From the IMG/VR virus record IMGVR_UViG_3300035156_000367, positions 1-24,671 of that record: a stretch of DNA of 24,671 bases; one strand, 5' to 3'. A program made the translations under genes and the position numbers. A model generated the notes under the pieces. It saw only the letters and a list, made by a program, of their open reading frames with translations, ran no database searches and had not been told where the DNA came from. Below, piece after piece: positions 7,624 through 14,728 of this stretch (position 1 is its first letter; every line of letters starts with the position of its first letter). This DNA comes from a virus.

Positions 7624-7980
7624 TTAGTCGCCGAATAATGAAGGCTGGCGGTCGTCGCCGCGGGCTCGGCGGCGGGCGAACAGCTTGTCGACGCCCGACT
7701 CGGTGATCCCCAGCGCCCGGGCGATCTGCGCGTTGCTCTTGCCGGCCGCGCGATAGTGTCGCGCCCGCTGCTCGCGCGCAAGCGGCACTCGAACGACGTC
7801 GGGCGCCAGCCGCTCGGACAGCCGCCGCGCCGCCTCGACCCCGATTGCTCTCGCGATATCGTGCGCGGCCGAGATCGTCACCGGCACGTACAGCCGGGTC
7901 CCGCCGAACGCCTCGGCGAGGCGGATCAGCGCGTCCTCTCCGATCAGCGCCTCCAGCTCGGGACCCGGACGGCTCGTCAC
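7624..7980 (-). CDS. Mor-type transcription activator
   Basis: This 118-residue protein fits the Mor/C activator family of Mu-like phages, which turns on middle and late promoters. The N-terminal dimerisation region has LAEAFGGTRLYVPVTI (residues about 21-37) and the C-terminal helix-turn-helix is GKSNAQIARALGITESGVDK (about 80-99). It starts at a GTG (7980) overlapping the previous stop. Located at the end of the early operon and just ahead of the lysis genes, it is placed exactly as Mor is in Mu. No second family member (C) is seen before the late genes. Confidence 0.88.
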   Translation of the reverse strand: MTSRPGPELEALIGEDALIRLAEAFGGTRLYVPVTISAAHDIARAIGVEAARRLSERLAPDVVRVPLAREQRARHYRAAGKSNAQIARALGITESGVDKLFARRRARGDDRQPSLFGD

Positions 7981-8135
7981 CGCGTCAGCGTCGCGAGCAG
8001 GAGGCCGAGGAGCAGGCCGAGCAGGAACCAGGTGCAGCGGCCTATCCGACGACGCCGCTGGCCGCCGACGATCGCGCGCTCGTCCCAGTCGGCTGGGAGG
8101 CCGGGTGCGGTGCGGGGGTGGACCTTTGCGCTCAC
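7977..8135 (-). CDS. Small C-tail membrane protein (52 aa)
   Basis: This 52-residue protein has a basic N-terminal part and one C-terminal membrane helix, CTWFLLGLLLGLLLATL, preceded by QRRRRIGR. It reads from a GTG at 8135 that overlaps the gemA stop and ends overlapping the mor start, so translation of gemA, this gene and mor is coupled. The topology is probably N-terminus in the cytoplasm. I recognise no family. Confidence 0.65.
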   Translation of the reverse strand: MSAKVHPRTAPGLPADWDERAIVGGQRRRRIGRCTWFLLGLLLGLLLATLTR

Positions 8136-8830
8136 GGCCGCTTGCCCGCCAGCACCGCGCCCAGTGAGCGCGCAACCAAGTCGAGCGTCTCCGCGCCCGC
8201 GAACAGCAGGTCGACATCGACACCTGCGAACTCGAATGCGGCCCGGGCGACCGTCCAGTCGGCAGGCGCGAGCCCAGCGTCCTGGAGCTTGACGAGCAAC
8301 GCGCCGCACAGCCGCCGCTTGAGCACGTTCGCGACGGCGACCGGCCGCAGCCCCGCGATCGACTGGTCCCAGCCGTGACGCTCGGCGATCGCCTTCAGTG
8401 CTTCGATCAGGCGGTAGACCATCGACTGGTTCGCCCACTGGAGCTTGTCGCAGCTGAGCTGGCGTCGGGCGAACGCCTCCAGCGCACGCTCGGACGGGTC
8501 ATCAATGGCGCCGAGCAGCCCAAGCGAGATCCACATCGCCCGCGCCTTGCGCGCGGCGGGGTGGTCGGCGGGCCGGGTCGCTGCGCCCTTCGCGGGCGAC
8601 CGCGCTTTCGCCGAGAAGCCGCGTGCCTCGAAGGCGCGGATCACCTTCTCCAGCTCGGACTGAGTGCAGTCGGCCGCGCTGGTGCGCCCGGTCTCTCTGA
8701 TCAGCACCGCAACGTAATCGTCGTCGCACAGCCGCAGTTGCGCCTTGGCAATGTGGACCTTGGCGAGCATCGAGCGCCGGTGCTGCTGCGACGCGTCGAA
8801 GCGGGCGGGCGCGGCACGCTGAGCGGTCAC
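8132..8830 (-). CDS. gemA: GemA/gp16-family regulator (DUF1018)
   Basis: This 232-residue protein fits the GemA/Gp16 family (DUF1018) of Mu-like phages. The hallmark is near residue 20: RRSMLAKVHIAKAQL followed by DDDYVAVLIRETGRTSA. The C-terminal part has WANQSMVYRLIEALKAIAERHGW. In Mu, GemA affects host gene expression and DNA topology during lytic growth, though the mechanism is not settled. The chosen GTG at 8830 overlaps the upstream stop; a more upstream in-frame start would run through the previous gene. Position shortly after MuB and before mor is typical. Confidence 0.88.
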   Translation of the reverse strand: MTAQRAAPARFDASQQHRRSMLAKVHIAKAQLRLCDDDYVAVLIRETGRTSAADCTQSELEKVIRAFEARGFSAKARSPAKGAATRPADHPAARKARAMWISLGLLGAIDDPSERALEAFARRQLSCDKLQWANQSMVYRLIEALKAIAERHGWDQSIAGLRPVAVANVLKRRLCGALLVKLQDAGLAPADWTVARAAFEFAGVDVDLLFAGAETLDLVARSLGAVLAGKRP

Positions 8831-8991
8831 GCGACGGCTCCGCTCAGTACCACGCGGACTTCGGTGACGGTCCGCCGCAGCCGGGAGGCGATGCTCGAAA
8901 CCGCGTCGCCGTCGAGGTACGCGAGCGCGACGACGACGAGCTCGGCCAACGTCCACTCGGCGCCGCGCCGTTGGGCGTAATGCGACCTCAC
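8827..8991 (-). CDS. Small helix-turn-helix protein (54 aa)
   Basis: This 54-residue protein reads from a GTG at 8991 overlapping the previous stop, and ends overlapping gemA. Residues about 15-49 (LAELVVVALAYLDGDAVSSI, then ASRLRRTVTEVRVVL) look like a sigma-70 region 4-like or LuxR-like helix-turn-helix, with a turn at DGD and a recognition helix after it. No other domain fits in this length. It is probably a minor phage regulator; this is inferred from the motif alone. Confidence 0.6.
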   Translation of the reverse strand: MRSHYAQRRGAEWTLAELVVVALAYLDGDAVSSIASRLRRTVTEVRVVLSGAVA

Positions 8992-9128
8992 GACAGCACC
9001 CGGTGAGCGAGCGTGAGCAGCTCGGGCAGCGCGGTGCCGAGCGCGGCCGAGCCGGACAGCAGCACGCCGGGAACCACCCACGGGTGGAAGCGCCGGACGT
9101 AGCGGTAAGAGGTGATCAAGGCGGACAT
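8988..9128 (-). CDS. Small membrane protein (46 aa)
   Basis: This 46-residue protein follows MuB by about ten bases with a GAGAGG ribosome site. It has a short N-terminal part (MSALITSYRYVRRFHPW) and a single hydrophobic helix, VVPGVLLSGSAALGTALPELL. No family is recognised. It is the first of the set of small genes between MuB and gemA. Confidence 0.58.
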   Translation of the reverse strand: MSALITSYRYVRRFHPWVVPGVLLSGSAALGTALPELLTLAHRVLS

Positions 9129-9138
9129 CAGATGCCTC

Positions 9139-10104
9139 TCAGGTGCGGATGTATCGGGTGGCGCGGGTGCTCTGCGCATCGCGCAGTGCGGCGAGGCTGA
9201 GCGGCTGATCGTCCTCCATCGCGAGCATCGAGGCCTGCTCGATCAGCTGCTGGCACTCGCGCAGTCCGCCCGACGCCGGGGTCAGCGCGATCCGCTTGAG
9301 CATCGCACGCATGCCGTCGTCGCGGACGTTCCAGGCATCGCAGAACGCCTCCACGTCACCCTCGACCGGCGAATGCTGGAGGTGGCGCTGCGCGATCCGG
9401 CTGTTGAGGCGGCCGAAGGCGTCGCGGCGCGAACCGCCCTCGATCCGCATCAGCAGCTCCTCGTTGCCGAGCAGGCACACGCCTGGGCCGCCCGGCATGT
9501 CGTGCCATGCGCGTATCTGCTCCAGCGCCTTCAGGTCGAGGTGATTGGCCTCGTCGATCACCAGCAACCCGCGGCGGCCGACGACGCTGTCCTTCACCAG
9601 TTGCGAGAGCTGCGCCCCCCAGCCGCCCTTGGCGGTGACGCCTAGCGAGCGCAGCACCGCCATGATCATGCTGTTGAGCCCGCCGCTCGCCTGCTCCATC
9701 GTGACGACCCAGACGTTGGACGCCGACGCCTGGTACTCGGCGATCGTCATCGTCTTGCCGGTGCCGGGCCCGGTAGCGGCGAGCGTCATGCGGCCGCGGT
9801 GCGCCCACACCAGCAGCGACATCAGGCGCCGCGAGGTCGGCGTCTCGAAATAGCCGGGCGCGTCGGGGATCCCGAGCCCGACCGCGGCCTGGCTGTCGAG
9901 CGTCTGCCGGAACTTGAAGATCAGGCGGGCGATGTTGTCGCGATTGCCCTGGTAGTGCTCACCGGCGAACCCGGAGAGCGTGCCGGCGGCGATGCCGGTG
10001 ATATCTGCAAGCCGCGACCAGCTCAGCCCTTTGGCGGACTTATGGGCGAGCAGCCAATCCCGCTGCTCCTCGGCGTCGACGGGGAAGTTCTCTGCGTTGT
10101 TCAT
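9139..10104 (-). CDS. MuB-type transposition target-capture ATPase
   Basis: This 321-residue AAA+ ATPase is the MuB partner of the transposase. It binds target DNA, stimulates MuA and directs insertion away from the phage itself. The N-terminal helix-turn-helix lies around residues 29-50 (SWSRLADITGIAAGTLSGF). Walker A is GPGTGKT (112-118) and Walker B LLVIDEA (180-186), with GVCLLGNEELLMRI (208-221) as sensor region. The ATG at 10104 has a GAGGA ribosome site a few bases upstream; the longer reading would run through the hairpin in front of the gene. Two small genes separate it from muA. Confidence 0.92.
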   Translation of the reverse strand: MNNAENFPVDAEEQRDWLLAHKSAKGLSWSRLADITGIAAGTLSGFAGEHYQGNRDNIARLIFKFRQTLDSQAAVGLGIPDAPGYFETPTSRRLMSLLVWAHRGRMTLAATGPGTGKTMTIAEYQASASNVWVVTMEQASGGLNSMIMAVLRSLGVTAKGGWGAQLSQLVKDSVVGRRGLLVIDEANHLDLKALEQIRAWHDMPGGPGVCLLGNEELLMRIEGGSRRDAFGRLNSRIAQRHLQHSPVEGDVEAFCDAWNVRDDGMRAMLKRIALTPASGGLRECQQLIEQASMLAMEDDQPLSLAALRDAQSTRATRYIRT

Positions 10105-10129
10105 GGGTGTCCTCGCTCGTTGAGAGCAG

Positions 10130-10158
10130 GTCGCGCGCGGCGCCCGGCCGCGCGCGAC
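10130..10158 (-). other. Strong hairpin upstream of the MuB gene
   Basis: A perfect 12-bp GC stem (GTCGCGCGCGGC and its complement) with a 5-base loop lies between the stop of the 80-residue gene and the MuB start. No T-run follows, so it is not a classical intrinsic terminator. It could be an attenuator, a factor-dependent stop or an mRNA stabiliser, and would let transposase and MuB be expressed at different levels. Confidence 0.5.
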
Positions 10159-10165
10159 GGGGTGA

Positions 10166-10408
10166 TCAAAGGTCGATGAATTGGACGGGCAGCTCGGCGT
10201 CATCGTTGACGTCCACGACCAGCGGCCGGAACTCCGGGTCGCCGGGCAGCTGGACCAGCGTCGCGGGCTCGCCGTCGTAATCGGCCAGGCCGAGCGCGAA
10301 CTCGTCGGCGCCGAACGGCAAGTCGCCGTCGGCCTTCGGCCGGATAATCGCGGCGCGCGAGTTGCCGTGCCGGTCGACGTAGATCGCCAGCCACCGGGAG
10401 ACGGTCAC
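10166..10408 (-). CDS. Hypothetical protein between MuA and MuB (80 aa)
   Basis: This 80-residue acidic protein starts at a GTG (10408) overlapping the previous stop. It is probably beta-rich, with RWLAIYVDRHGNSRAAII at the N-terminus and EFRPLVVDVNDDAELPVQF at the C-terminus. No domain is recognised. It is one of two small genes that separate muA from muB; in Mu itself the two are adjacent. Confidence 0.68.
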   Translation of the reverse strand: MTVSRWLAIYVDRHGNSRAAIIRPKADGDLPFGADEFALGLADYDGEPATLVQLPGDPEFRPLVVDVNDDAELPVQFIDL

Positions 10409-10590
10409 GCCCGGCCTCCCGTGATCAGCTCGTACGCCACGCCGTTCTTGTCGGCCGCGCGCGGGTAGGGCTGACTGCCCTCGATGACCGACACGCCCGA
10501 CACCCGCACCGGCGCGCCGTGCGCATTCTTTCCCTCGATCGTGATGTGCGCGCCCGAGCGTTGGGCCCGCCAGTCGAACAGTCGGATCAT
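10405..10590 (-). CDS. Hypothetical protein after MuA (61 aa)
   Basis: This 61-residue protein has a very strong ribosome site (AAGGAGGAG) ahead of its ATG at 10590. It begins MIRLFDWRAQRSGAHITIEG and looks like a small beta-rich fold with ending YELITGGRA. It is not overlapped with muA; about 40 bases separate them and include a short GC hairpin (10609-10626). Thus translation restarts strongly here. No family is recognised. Confidence 0.68.
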   Translation of the reverse strand: MIRLFDWRAQRSGAHITIEGKNAHGAPVRVSGVSVIEGSQPYPRAADKNGVAYELITGGRA

Positions 10591-10608
10591 GCTGGTTCTC
10601 CTCCTTGT

Positions 10609-10626
10609 GCCCGGGACCCGCCGGGC
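10609..10626 (-). other. Short GC hairpin after muA
   Basis: A 6-bp stem (GCCCGG and CCGGGC) with a 6-base loop lies just after the muA stop and before the ribosome site of the next gene. It has no T-run. It may be a weak pause or mRNA-end structure; support is only the sequence symmetry. Confidence 0.3.
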
Positions 10627-10631
10627 GCGGA

Positions 10632-12587
10632 TCAGTCGACGACGCGCAATCGGGCGGTCGCCGCCGCGAAGCGGTCGATCACGGAGCGCTGCGCGGGATC
10701 ATGGGTGGCGACCGGCGTGACCTTCAGCGCGGCGGCGGTGTGACGGTGGCGAACCGGGCGGATCACCGCAGGTGGCGGGATCACCGCCTCGTCCTCGTGG
10801 TCCGGGATCATCGCGGCGATTGCGGCGGCGTCGAGCAGCTCGTGCGTCTCGGCGAGCTGGCGGACCAGGCGGCGCTGCTCGGCCTCCTGCGCCCGCCGCT
10901 TGCCCGCAGACGCCTTGTCGAAGAAGCCGACGGCTGCGATCGCAGGCGCGGTGCAGATGAACCCGCCCGCCCGGTCGTAGACGTGGACCTCGCCGTGGAG
11001 ATTGTCCGGGTCGAACCGCAGGGTCACCTTGGTGCCCGCGTGGCTCGCCAGTTCGGGCGCGTAGTAGCGGTTGCCCTCCAGCGTCACGACCGCGGTCTCG
11101 CGGTCACACGTCCGCTCCTCGGCGGTGAGCAGCGCGATTCGCAGCTGCTCGGGCGTGGCCCGGCCGATCGGCGCGACGGCGTAGCTCGCCGCAAACACCT
11201 GGTCGAACGAGAGCTTGCCCTGCGCGGTCTCGGTGCGCCGGTTCGGCTTGGCGTTGTGCGCCGCGATTCCTGCTGCGACGACGGCGCGGAACACATCGAT
11301 CGGCACCGCCCGGCTGCCATAATTCTCCGGCTTCGCGTCCGGCTTGTTGCCCGTGTACGCACCGGCGAGCGACGGGTGCTTGGCGATCGTGTCGCACAGG
11401 TCGCGGAACGCCCGCTCGATCGGCTTGGACTGGCCCCGATACGGCGTCGCCCAGTGTATCTGAACGCCGAGCGCGGTGAGAACGCCCGTGGGCTCCTCGT
11501 CCTTGATCTTGAACCGGAACCGCGACTTCGCGCCGCCTGTGATCATCTTGGACGCGAACGCCCGGCCGTTGTCGAGCAGGCACGCCCCCGGGATGCCCCA
11601 GTCGCGGAACAGGTCGGCGAACACCAGCCGCGTCGACAAGGCGCTCTCACTCTCGTCGATGCGGTGCGCGAGGAGCTTGCGGCTGTGCAGGTCCTGCACC
11701 GCGACCATCAGCGGTCGGCCCACGCGGCCGTCCGGCCAGCGCACGAACACGTCGAACTTGTGGCCGTCGATGTTGACAGCCTCCAATGCATGAAGCTCTG
11801 CCACCGATCTCTCCTGTGCTGGTAGGGTCCGTCTGAGCGCCTCCGCGCCCTCGCGCCGCGCGATCACCAGCCGACCGTCGACCTCGCGCTCCAGCTTGCG
11901 GCGGAGCGTCTTCTCGTGCGGCACCGCGAGCCCGCGCGGCTCGGCGTACTTGCGTACCATCCGCCAGTAGCAGGAGGTGAACGTCGGCTGTTCGAGCCGA
12001 AGGTAGTCGGACAGCAGGAACTGCCACGCGCCCGAGTCGATCGCCGCGTCCGCGCCGCCGCCTGTCCGCTTGGGGGCGAGATGCGCGAGCCGGTCCGGAC
12101 CGCGGACGCCGTCGATCAGCTCCAGCCAGCTCCACACGGTCGACGCGCCCACACCCGACTGCCCCGCGGCTGCCGCAACCGCGGCCGATCGGGTCAGGCC
12201 TGCGCGCACGTAGCCGTCGACCAGCTGCACCGCATCGAGCCGCCGCCGTGCCTCGACCTTCACCCGCTCGCTCGCCGCATCGAACCAGCGCCACAGCTGC
12301 GCCGAGCTGGTGGTCGGCTCCACGTGGACGTCCGCTACGATCGCGACACCCTTGGCCGCGATCGCCGCTCGCGTTGCTGCGGGAAGCACGTCGAGGTGGT
12401 ACTCGAGCCCGCCGCCGCGCGCCTGCCGCGGCCGGGCGAGCGGCGCGCCGTCCGGGCCGGTGCGCAGCGCCCAGCGGTCCTCGGCCGCGCGCTCGTTGAT
12501 CTTGCGCTTGGTCGTCGGCAGCGCGGGGAGCCGGAGCTCCGCAAGCTCGACCGCGGTGAACCATTCCTTGCCGCCGCCCAGCTTCAA
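10632..12587 (-). CDS. Mu-type transposase (MuA, DDE recombinase)
   Basis: This 651-residue protein is the DDE transposase that joins phage ends to target DNA for integration and replicative transposition. The N-terminal part (1-70) carries the Mu-type winged-helix region (EWFTAVELAELRLPALPTTK). A second DNA-binding domain lies at about 105-165 with GLTRSAAVAAAAG and GASTVWSWLE. The catalytic core has D274 (VNIDGHKFD), D339 (LLDNGRAFAS) and E391 (SKPIERAFRD), almost the spacing of Mu (269/336/392). The C-terminal domain (about 490-560) fits Mu-transpos_C, followed by a charged tail. The start is a TTG at 12587 overlapping the upstream stop (TTGA), which may keep levels low. Confidence 0.96.
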   Translation of the reverse strand: MKLGGGKEWFTAVELAELRLPALPTTKRKINERAAEDRWALRTGPDGAPLARPRQARGGGLEYHLDVLPAATRAAIAAKGVAIVADVHVEPTTSSAQLWRWFDAASERVKVEARRRLDAVQLVDGYVRAGLTRSAAVAAAAGQSGVGASTVWSWLELIDGVRGPDRLAHLAPKRTGGGADAAIDSGAWQFLLSDYLRLEQPTFTSCYWRMVRKYAEPRGLAVPHEKTLRRKLEREVDGRLVIARREGAEALRRTLPAQERSVAELHALEAVNIDGHKFDVFVRWPDGRVGRPLMVAVQDLHSRKLLAHRIDESESALSTRLVFADLFRDWGIPGACLLDNGRAFASKMITGGAKSRFRFKIKDEEPTGVLTALGVQIHWATPYRGQSKPIERAFRDLCDTIAKHPSLAGAYTGNKPDAKPENYGSRAVPIDVFRAVVAAGIAAHNAKPNRRTETAQGKLSFDQVFAASYAVAPIGRATPEQLRIALLTAEERTCDRETAVVTLEGNRYYAPELASHAGTKVTLRFDPDNLHGEVHVYDRAGGFICTAPAIAAVGFFDKASAGKRRAQEAEQRRLVRQLAETHELLDAAAIAAMIPDHEDEAVIPPPAVIRPVRHRHTAAALKVTPVATHDPAQRSVIDRFAAATARLRVVD

Positions 12588-12784
12588 CGCAGCACCTCGT
12601 AAGCATCGATGTCGAAGGGCGAACCGGTCCGCGACCAGCGACAGCCGTTGCGCCCGTCTGCCGCCCAGCCCGCCGGAGAGACGGTGCTGACCGGCTCCAC
12701 GCCCGCCAGGCTGCCGTCGGCGAGGCGCACGCGTACGCGCTTGCCTTGTGCCTCGGCTGGGAGGTGACCGGGGTTGCGCTTCAC
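12584..12784 (-). CDS. Hypothetical basic protein upstream of MuA (66 aa)
   Basis: This 66-residue basic protein reads from a GTG at 12784 (GTGA overlap) and ends overlapping the muA start. It includes GKRVRVRLADGSLAGVEPV, a beta-hairpin-like segment, and RNGCRWSRTGSPFDIDAYEVL. No family is recognised. Because muA has a TTG start, ribosomes finishing this gene probably deliver most of the muA translation. Confidence 0.65.
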   Translation of the reverse strand: MKRNPGHLPAEAQGKRVRVRLADGSLAGVEPVSTVSPAGWAADGRNGCRWSRTGSPFDIDAYEVLR

Positions 12785-13239
12785 CGCCGCCCCTCTCGCT
12801 TGATCGGAATCGCGCGCCCCTTGATGTCGCGGATTTCGCCCTCGATCTGCCGCTTGCGAGCCTCCAGCTGGCCGAGACGGGCGACCATGATCTCCTCGCC
12901 CCACAGCACGGTGCCGCCGAGCAGCCCGACGACCCACTCGATCATGCCCCGGTCGCCGGTCACCGCCATCAGCGCGACCGCGCGGCCCAGGCTGATGTTG
13001 TGCGCGTCGCGCGCCGGGCTCGCGTAGGCGTCGAGCATCCAGCGCGACACCTCCTCGCCGAGCGCCGCCGACATCGCCCCCGCGATCTCCTCGCGCGTGC
13101 GCAGATCGCCCTTCAGCACGCCTGCAACCGCCGCCGACGCCTGCGCCTCGACCCCGGCCAGCGCGGCCGGGCCCGACACGGGTGACCGCGGCTCGAACGA
13201 GAAGCCGAGCTGGTCCGTCGAGGCGCGCCGCTTGGTCAC
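12781..13239 (-). CDS. Hypothetical early protein (152 aa)
   Basis: This 152-residue protein starts at a GTG (13239) overlapping the previous stop; a longer in-frame reading exists but would overlap the neighbour. The N-terminal tag-like part is TKRRASTDQLGFSFEP, then a helical middle with REEIAGAMSAALGEEVSRWM and DAHNISLGRAVALMAVTGD, and a C-terminal coiled coil (LGQLEARKRQIEGEIRDIKG). Similar proteins occur upstream of muA in other alphaproteobacterial Mu-like phages as far as I recall, but I cannot name a function. Confidence 0.72.
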   Translation of the reverse strand: MTKRRASTDQLGFSFEPRSPVSGPAALAGVEAQASAAVAGVLKGDLRTREEIAGAMSAALGEEVSRWMLDAYASPARDAHNISLGRAVALMAVTGDRGMIEWVVGLLGGTVLWGEEIMVARLGQLEARKRQIEGEIRDIKGRAIPIKREGRR

Positions 13240-13514
13240 GCCTGGAGGCGCTCCCAACGAACCCAACGGCCGCATGCTTCCTCGTTGATCGAGATCAGAT
13301 GCCCCCGATCGGCACGATCGAGCGGAACGAGATCGCAGTACCAGTCACGGCGCGAGCAGCTGGTGGGCGCCCGATGCCGGCAGGAACGGCAGGTCTCACC
13401 GTACGGACCGGTTCCGGGTGGCTGGACGTGCCCCTTCAACGGCGCGAACCGGAGATTGGTCGGCGTCGTGAGCGGATTGTCGAGGATGCGCTGGATGCGC
13501 GGGTCGACGACCAT
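13236..13514 (-). CDS. Cys-rich hypothetical protein, possible zinc binder (92 aa)
   Basis: This 92-residue protein reads from an ATG at 13514 overlapping the previous stop (TGATG). It contains ETCRSCRHRAPTSCSRRDWYC, four cysteines spaced like a small zinc site (CxxC, then two further Cys), and ends GRWVRWERLQA. No exact family is recognised. It may be a small DNA- or protein-binding phage factor. Confidence 0.68.
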   Translation of the reverse strand: MVVDPRIQRILDNPLTTPTNLRFAPLKGHVQPPGTGPYGETCRSCRHRAPTSCSRRDWYCDLVPLDRADRGHLISINEEACGRWVRWERLQA

Positions 13515-13657
13515 CACCGGCAACGCCGATTGTGACGGCCGAAGTCGAGCTCGATTTCCCACGAATGCCAGCGGAGTCGAACCGAATAGCCCTCGACCTC
13601 GCCGTCATCGTCGCAGGCCATCCAGCTGTGGGTCGAGATGCGCGGGAGCCACCCCAT
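13514..13657 (-). CDS. Small acidic/Trp-rich protein (47 aa)
   Basis: This 47-residue ORF was found by following the overlap rule. Its ATG at 13657 overlaps the stop of the upstream gene (ATGA) and its stop overlaps the next ATG. It reads WLPRISTHSWMACDDDGEVE and continues with VRLRWHSWEIELDFGRH, a plausible short beta fold. Other frames here are low-complexity. No family is recognised. Confidence 0.6.
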   Translation of the reverse strand: MGWLPRISTHSWMACDDDGEVEGYSVRLRWHSWEIELDFGRHNRRCR

Positions 13658-13860
13658 CACTCAACCCCCGAGATTTGCCGCACCGTGATCGCGTAGCGAT
13701 TGCCGTTCCGGTGCTCGAGCAAGGTGGTCGCGTCGGTGGCGTCGACTTCAACCGGCCGGTAGGGACTGTCGACAGATGGCCGAATAAGCAGACCGCCGAT
13801 GAAGCCCGCCAACAGGACCGCGTTGCCGGTGATCCGCGGCTCGTCGACTGACCGGCTCAT
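13657..13860 (-). CDS. Hypothetical protein (67 aa)
   Basis: This 67-residue protein is coupled on both sides by ATGA overlaps. It has a short hydrophobic stretch (GNAVLLAGFIGGLLI, residues about 12-26) that could be a membrane helix, then a hydrophilic part ending RNGNRYAITVRQISGVE. No family is recognised. Confidence 0.65.
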   Translation of the reverse strand: MSRSVDEPRITGNAVLLAGFIGGLLIRPSVDSPYRPVEVDATDATTLLEHRNGNRYAITVRQISGVE

Positions 13861-14075
13861 ACCGGAAACGCCACAACGTTCGCGCCTGCCCGCTCGTCAG
13901 TGAACGACTGGAGCGCGAGGCCGAGCTCGCCGAACAGCATGATCGCGTGCGGCTCGTCGAGCTCGACGTCCAGGAACGGCCGGAACTCACGGCAAGGCCC
14001 GGCGTCGGTCGAGAGCATGACGGTCAGGCGCACGATGTCACCCTCGCGCGTCGTGGCGGTGGTGAACGGCGTCAC
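13857..14075 (-). CDS. Hypothetical protein downstream of G tract (72 aa)
   Basis: This 72-residue protein starts at a GTG (14075) immediately after the 13-base G tract that ends the upstream gene. It has RLTVMLSTDAGPCREFRPFL and PHAIMLFGELGLALQSF, a mixed alpha/beta pattern. No family is recognised. Its frame is the one the upstream gene would enter if the G tract gained one base or lost two, so it could be made either alone or as a C-terminal extension. Confidence 0.65.
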   Translation of the reverse strand: MTPFTTATTREGDIVRLTVMLSTDAGPCREFRPFLDVELDEPHAIMLFGELGLALQSFTDERAGANVVAFPV

Positions 14076-14728
14076 GCCCCCCCCCCCCCGACGAGATCGA
14101 GGATGCCGCCGAGCTGCGCCCGCACGGTCGCCAGCTGACCCTCGGCCGCGTCGGCCCGCGCAACTGCGGCGTCACGCTCCTGCAGGACTGCTTGGTGATC
14201 GTCCGACCCGACGGTCGTCTCGTAACGCCGGACCAGCTCCTCGATCAGCCAGGCGTCGGGCACGTTCTCCAGGAACACGACGGCATCCTTGCGAGTGCCG
14301 TTCCACTCGGCGGCAGGAGTCGGCTCGGCCGCGGGCCCTGGCGGTTTGGCCAGTGCGTCGTTGATCATCGCCAGTGCGGCTTGCCCGAGCGCCACGTCTT
14401 CGCGCTTGGCTCGCGCTTCGATCACCTTCAGCGTCGCGCCATCGGCGGGCACGCTGATGTACTTGCCGTCCTTAAAGGCGGGCATGGCCGTCTCCTTCGC
14501 TGCCGAGGGAACAAGCGCGACGACGGGCAGCGTGTCGTAGCGCTGGAGTGGGGGACGGCGGCCATCGCGGCAGAAGCCGCAGCGTCCATCGACCAGGCGC
14601 GGCATCTGCTCGCCGCAGTCATCGCATTCGCCCGGCGCACCGGCCGGGATCGTCGCGTCGATCGCGCGCAGCCGCGCAGCGACCGCCGCCTCCGCCAGTT
14701 CGGCGGCGAGGTCCGCGTCGTCGCTCAC
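14072..14728 (-). CDS. TraR/DksA-type zinc-finger protein with C-terminal extension
   Basis: This 218-residue protein has a four-Cys zinc finger resembling TraR/DksA: C35 and C38 (ECDDCGEQMP), C50 and C53 (GRCGFCRDG), after a short helical N-terminus. Members act at the RNA polymerase secondary channel or are used as small phage regulators. A second region begins near residue 82 with MPAFKDGKYISVPADGATLK and ends in a coiled-coil-like helix. An AAGGAG ribosome site sits 6 bases before the Met82 codon (14485), so a shorter second product is likely. The gene ends in a tract of 13 G residues encoding four glycines. Confidence 0.75.
   Translation of the reverse strand: MSDDADLAAELAEAAVAARLRAIDATIPAGAPGECDDCGEQMPRLVDGRCGFCRDGRRPPLQRYDTLPVVALVPSAAKETAMPAFKDGKYISVPADGATLKVIEARAKREDVALGQAALAMINDALAKPPGPAAEPTPAAEWNGTRKDAVVFLENVPDAWLIEELVRRYETTVGSDDHQAVLQERDAAVARADAAEGQLATVRAQLGGILDLVGGGGA
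14077..14089. repeat. 13-base G:C homopolymer
   Basis: An uninterrupted run of 13 C on the plus strand (13 G on the coding strand) lies at the junction between two overlapping genes. It is the longest single-base run I saw in the window. Tracts this long are prone to slippage during replication or transcription, and also to sequencing error. Confidence 0.9.

Noticed and set aside
13396-13608. 70-codon minus-strand frame near the Cys-rich gene
   Set aside because: It is Arg/Ala/Pro-rich and overlaps two better supported coupled genes (13514-13657 and 13236-13514).
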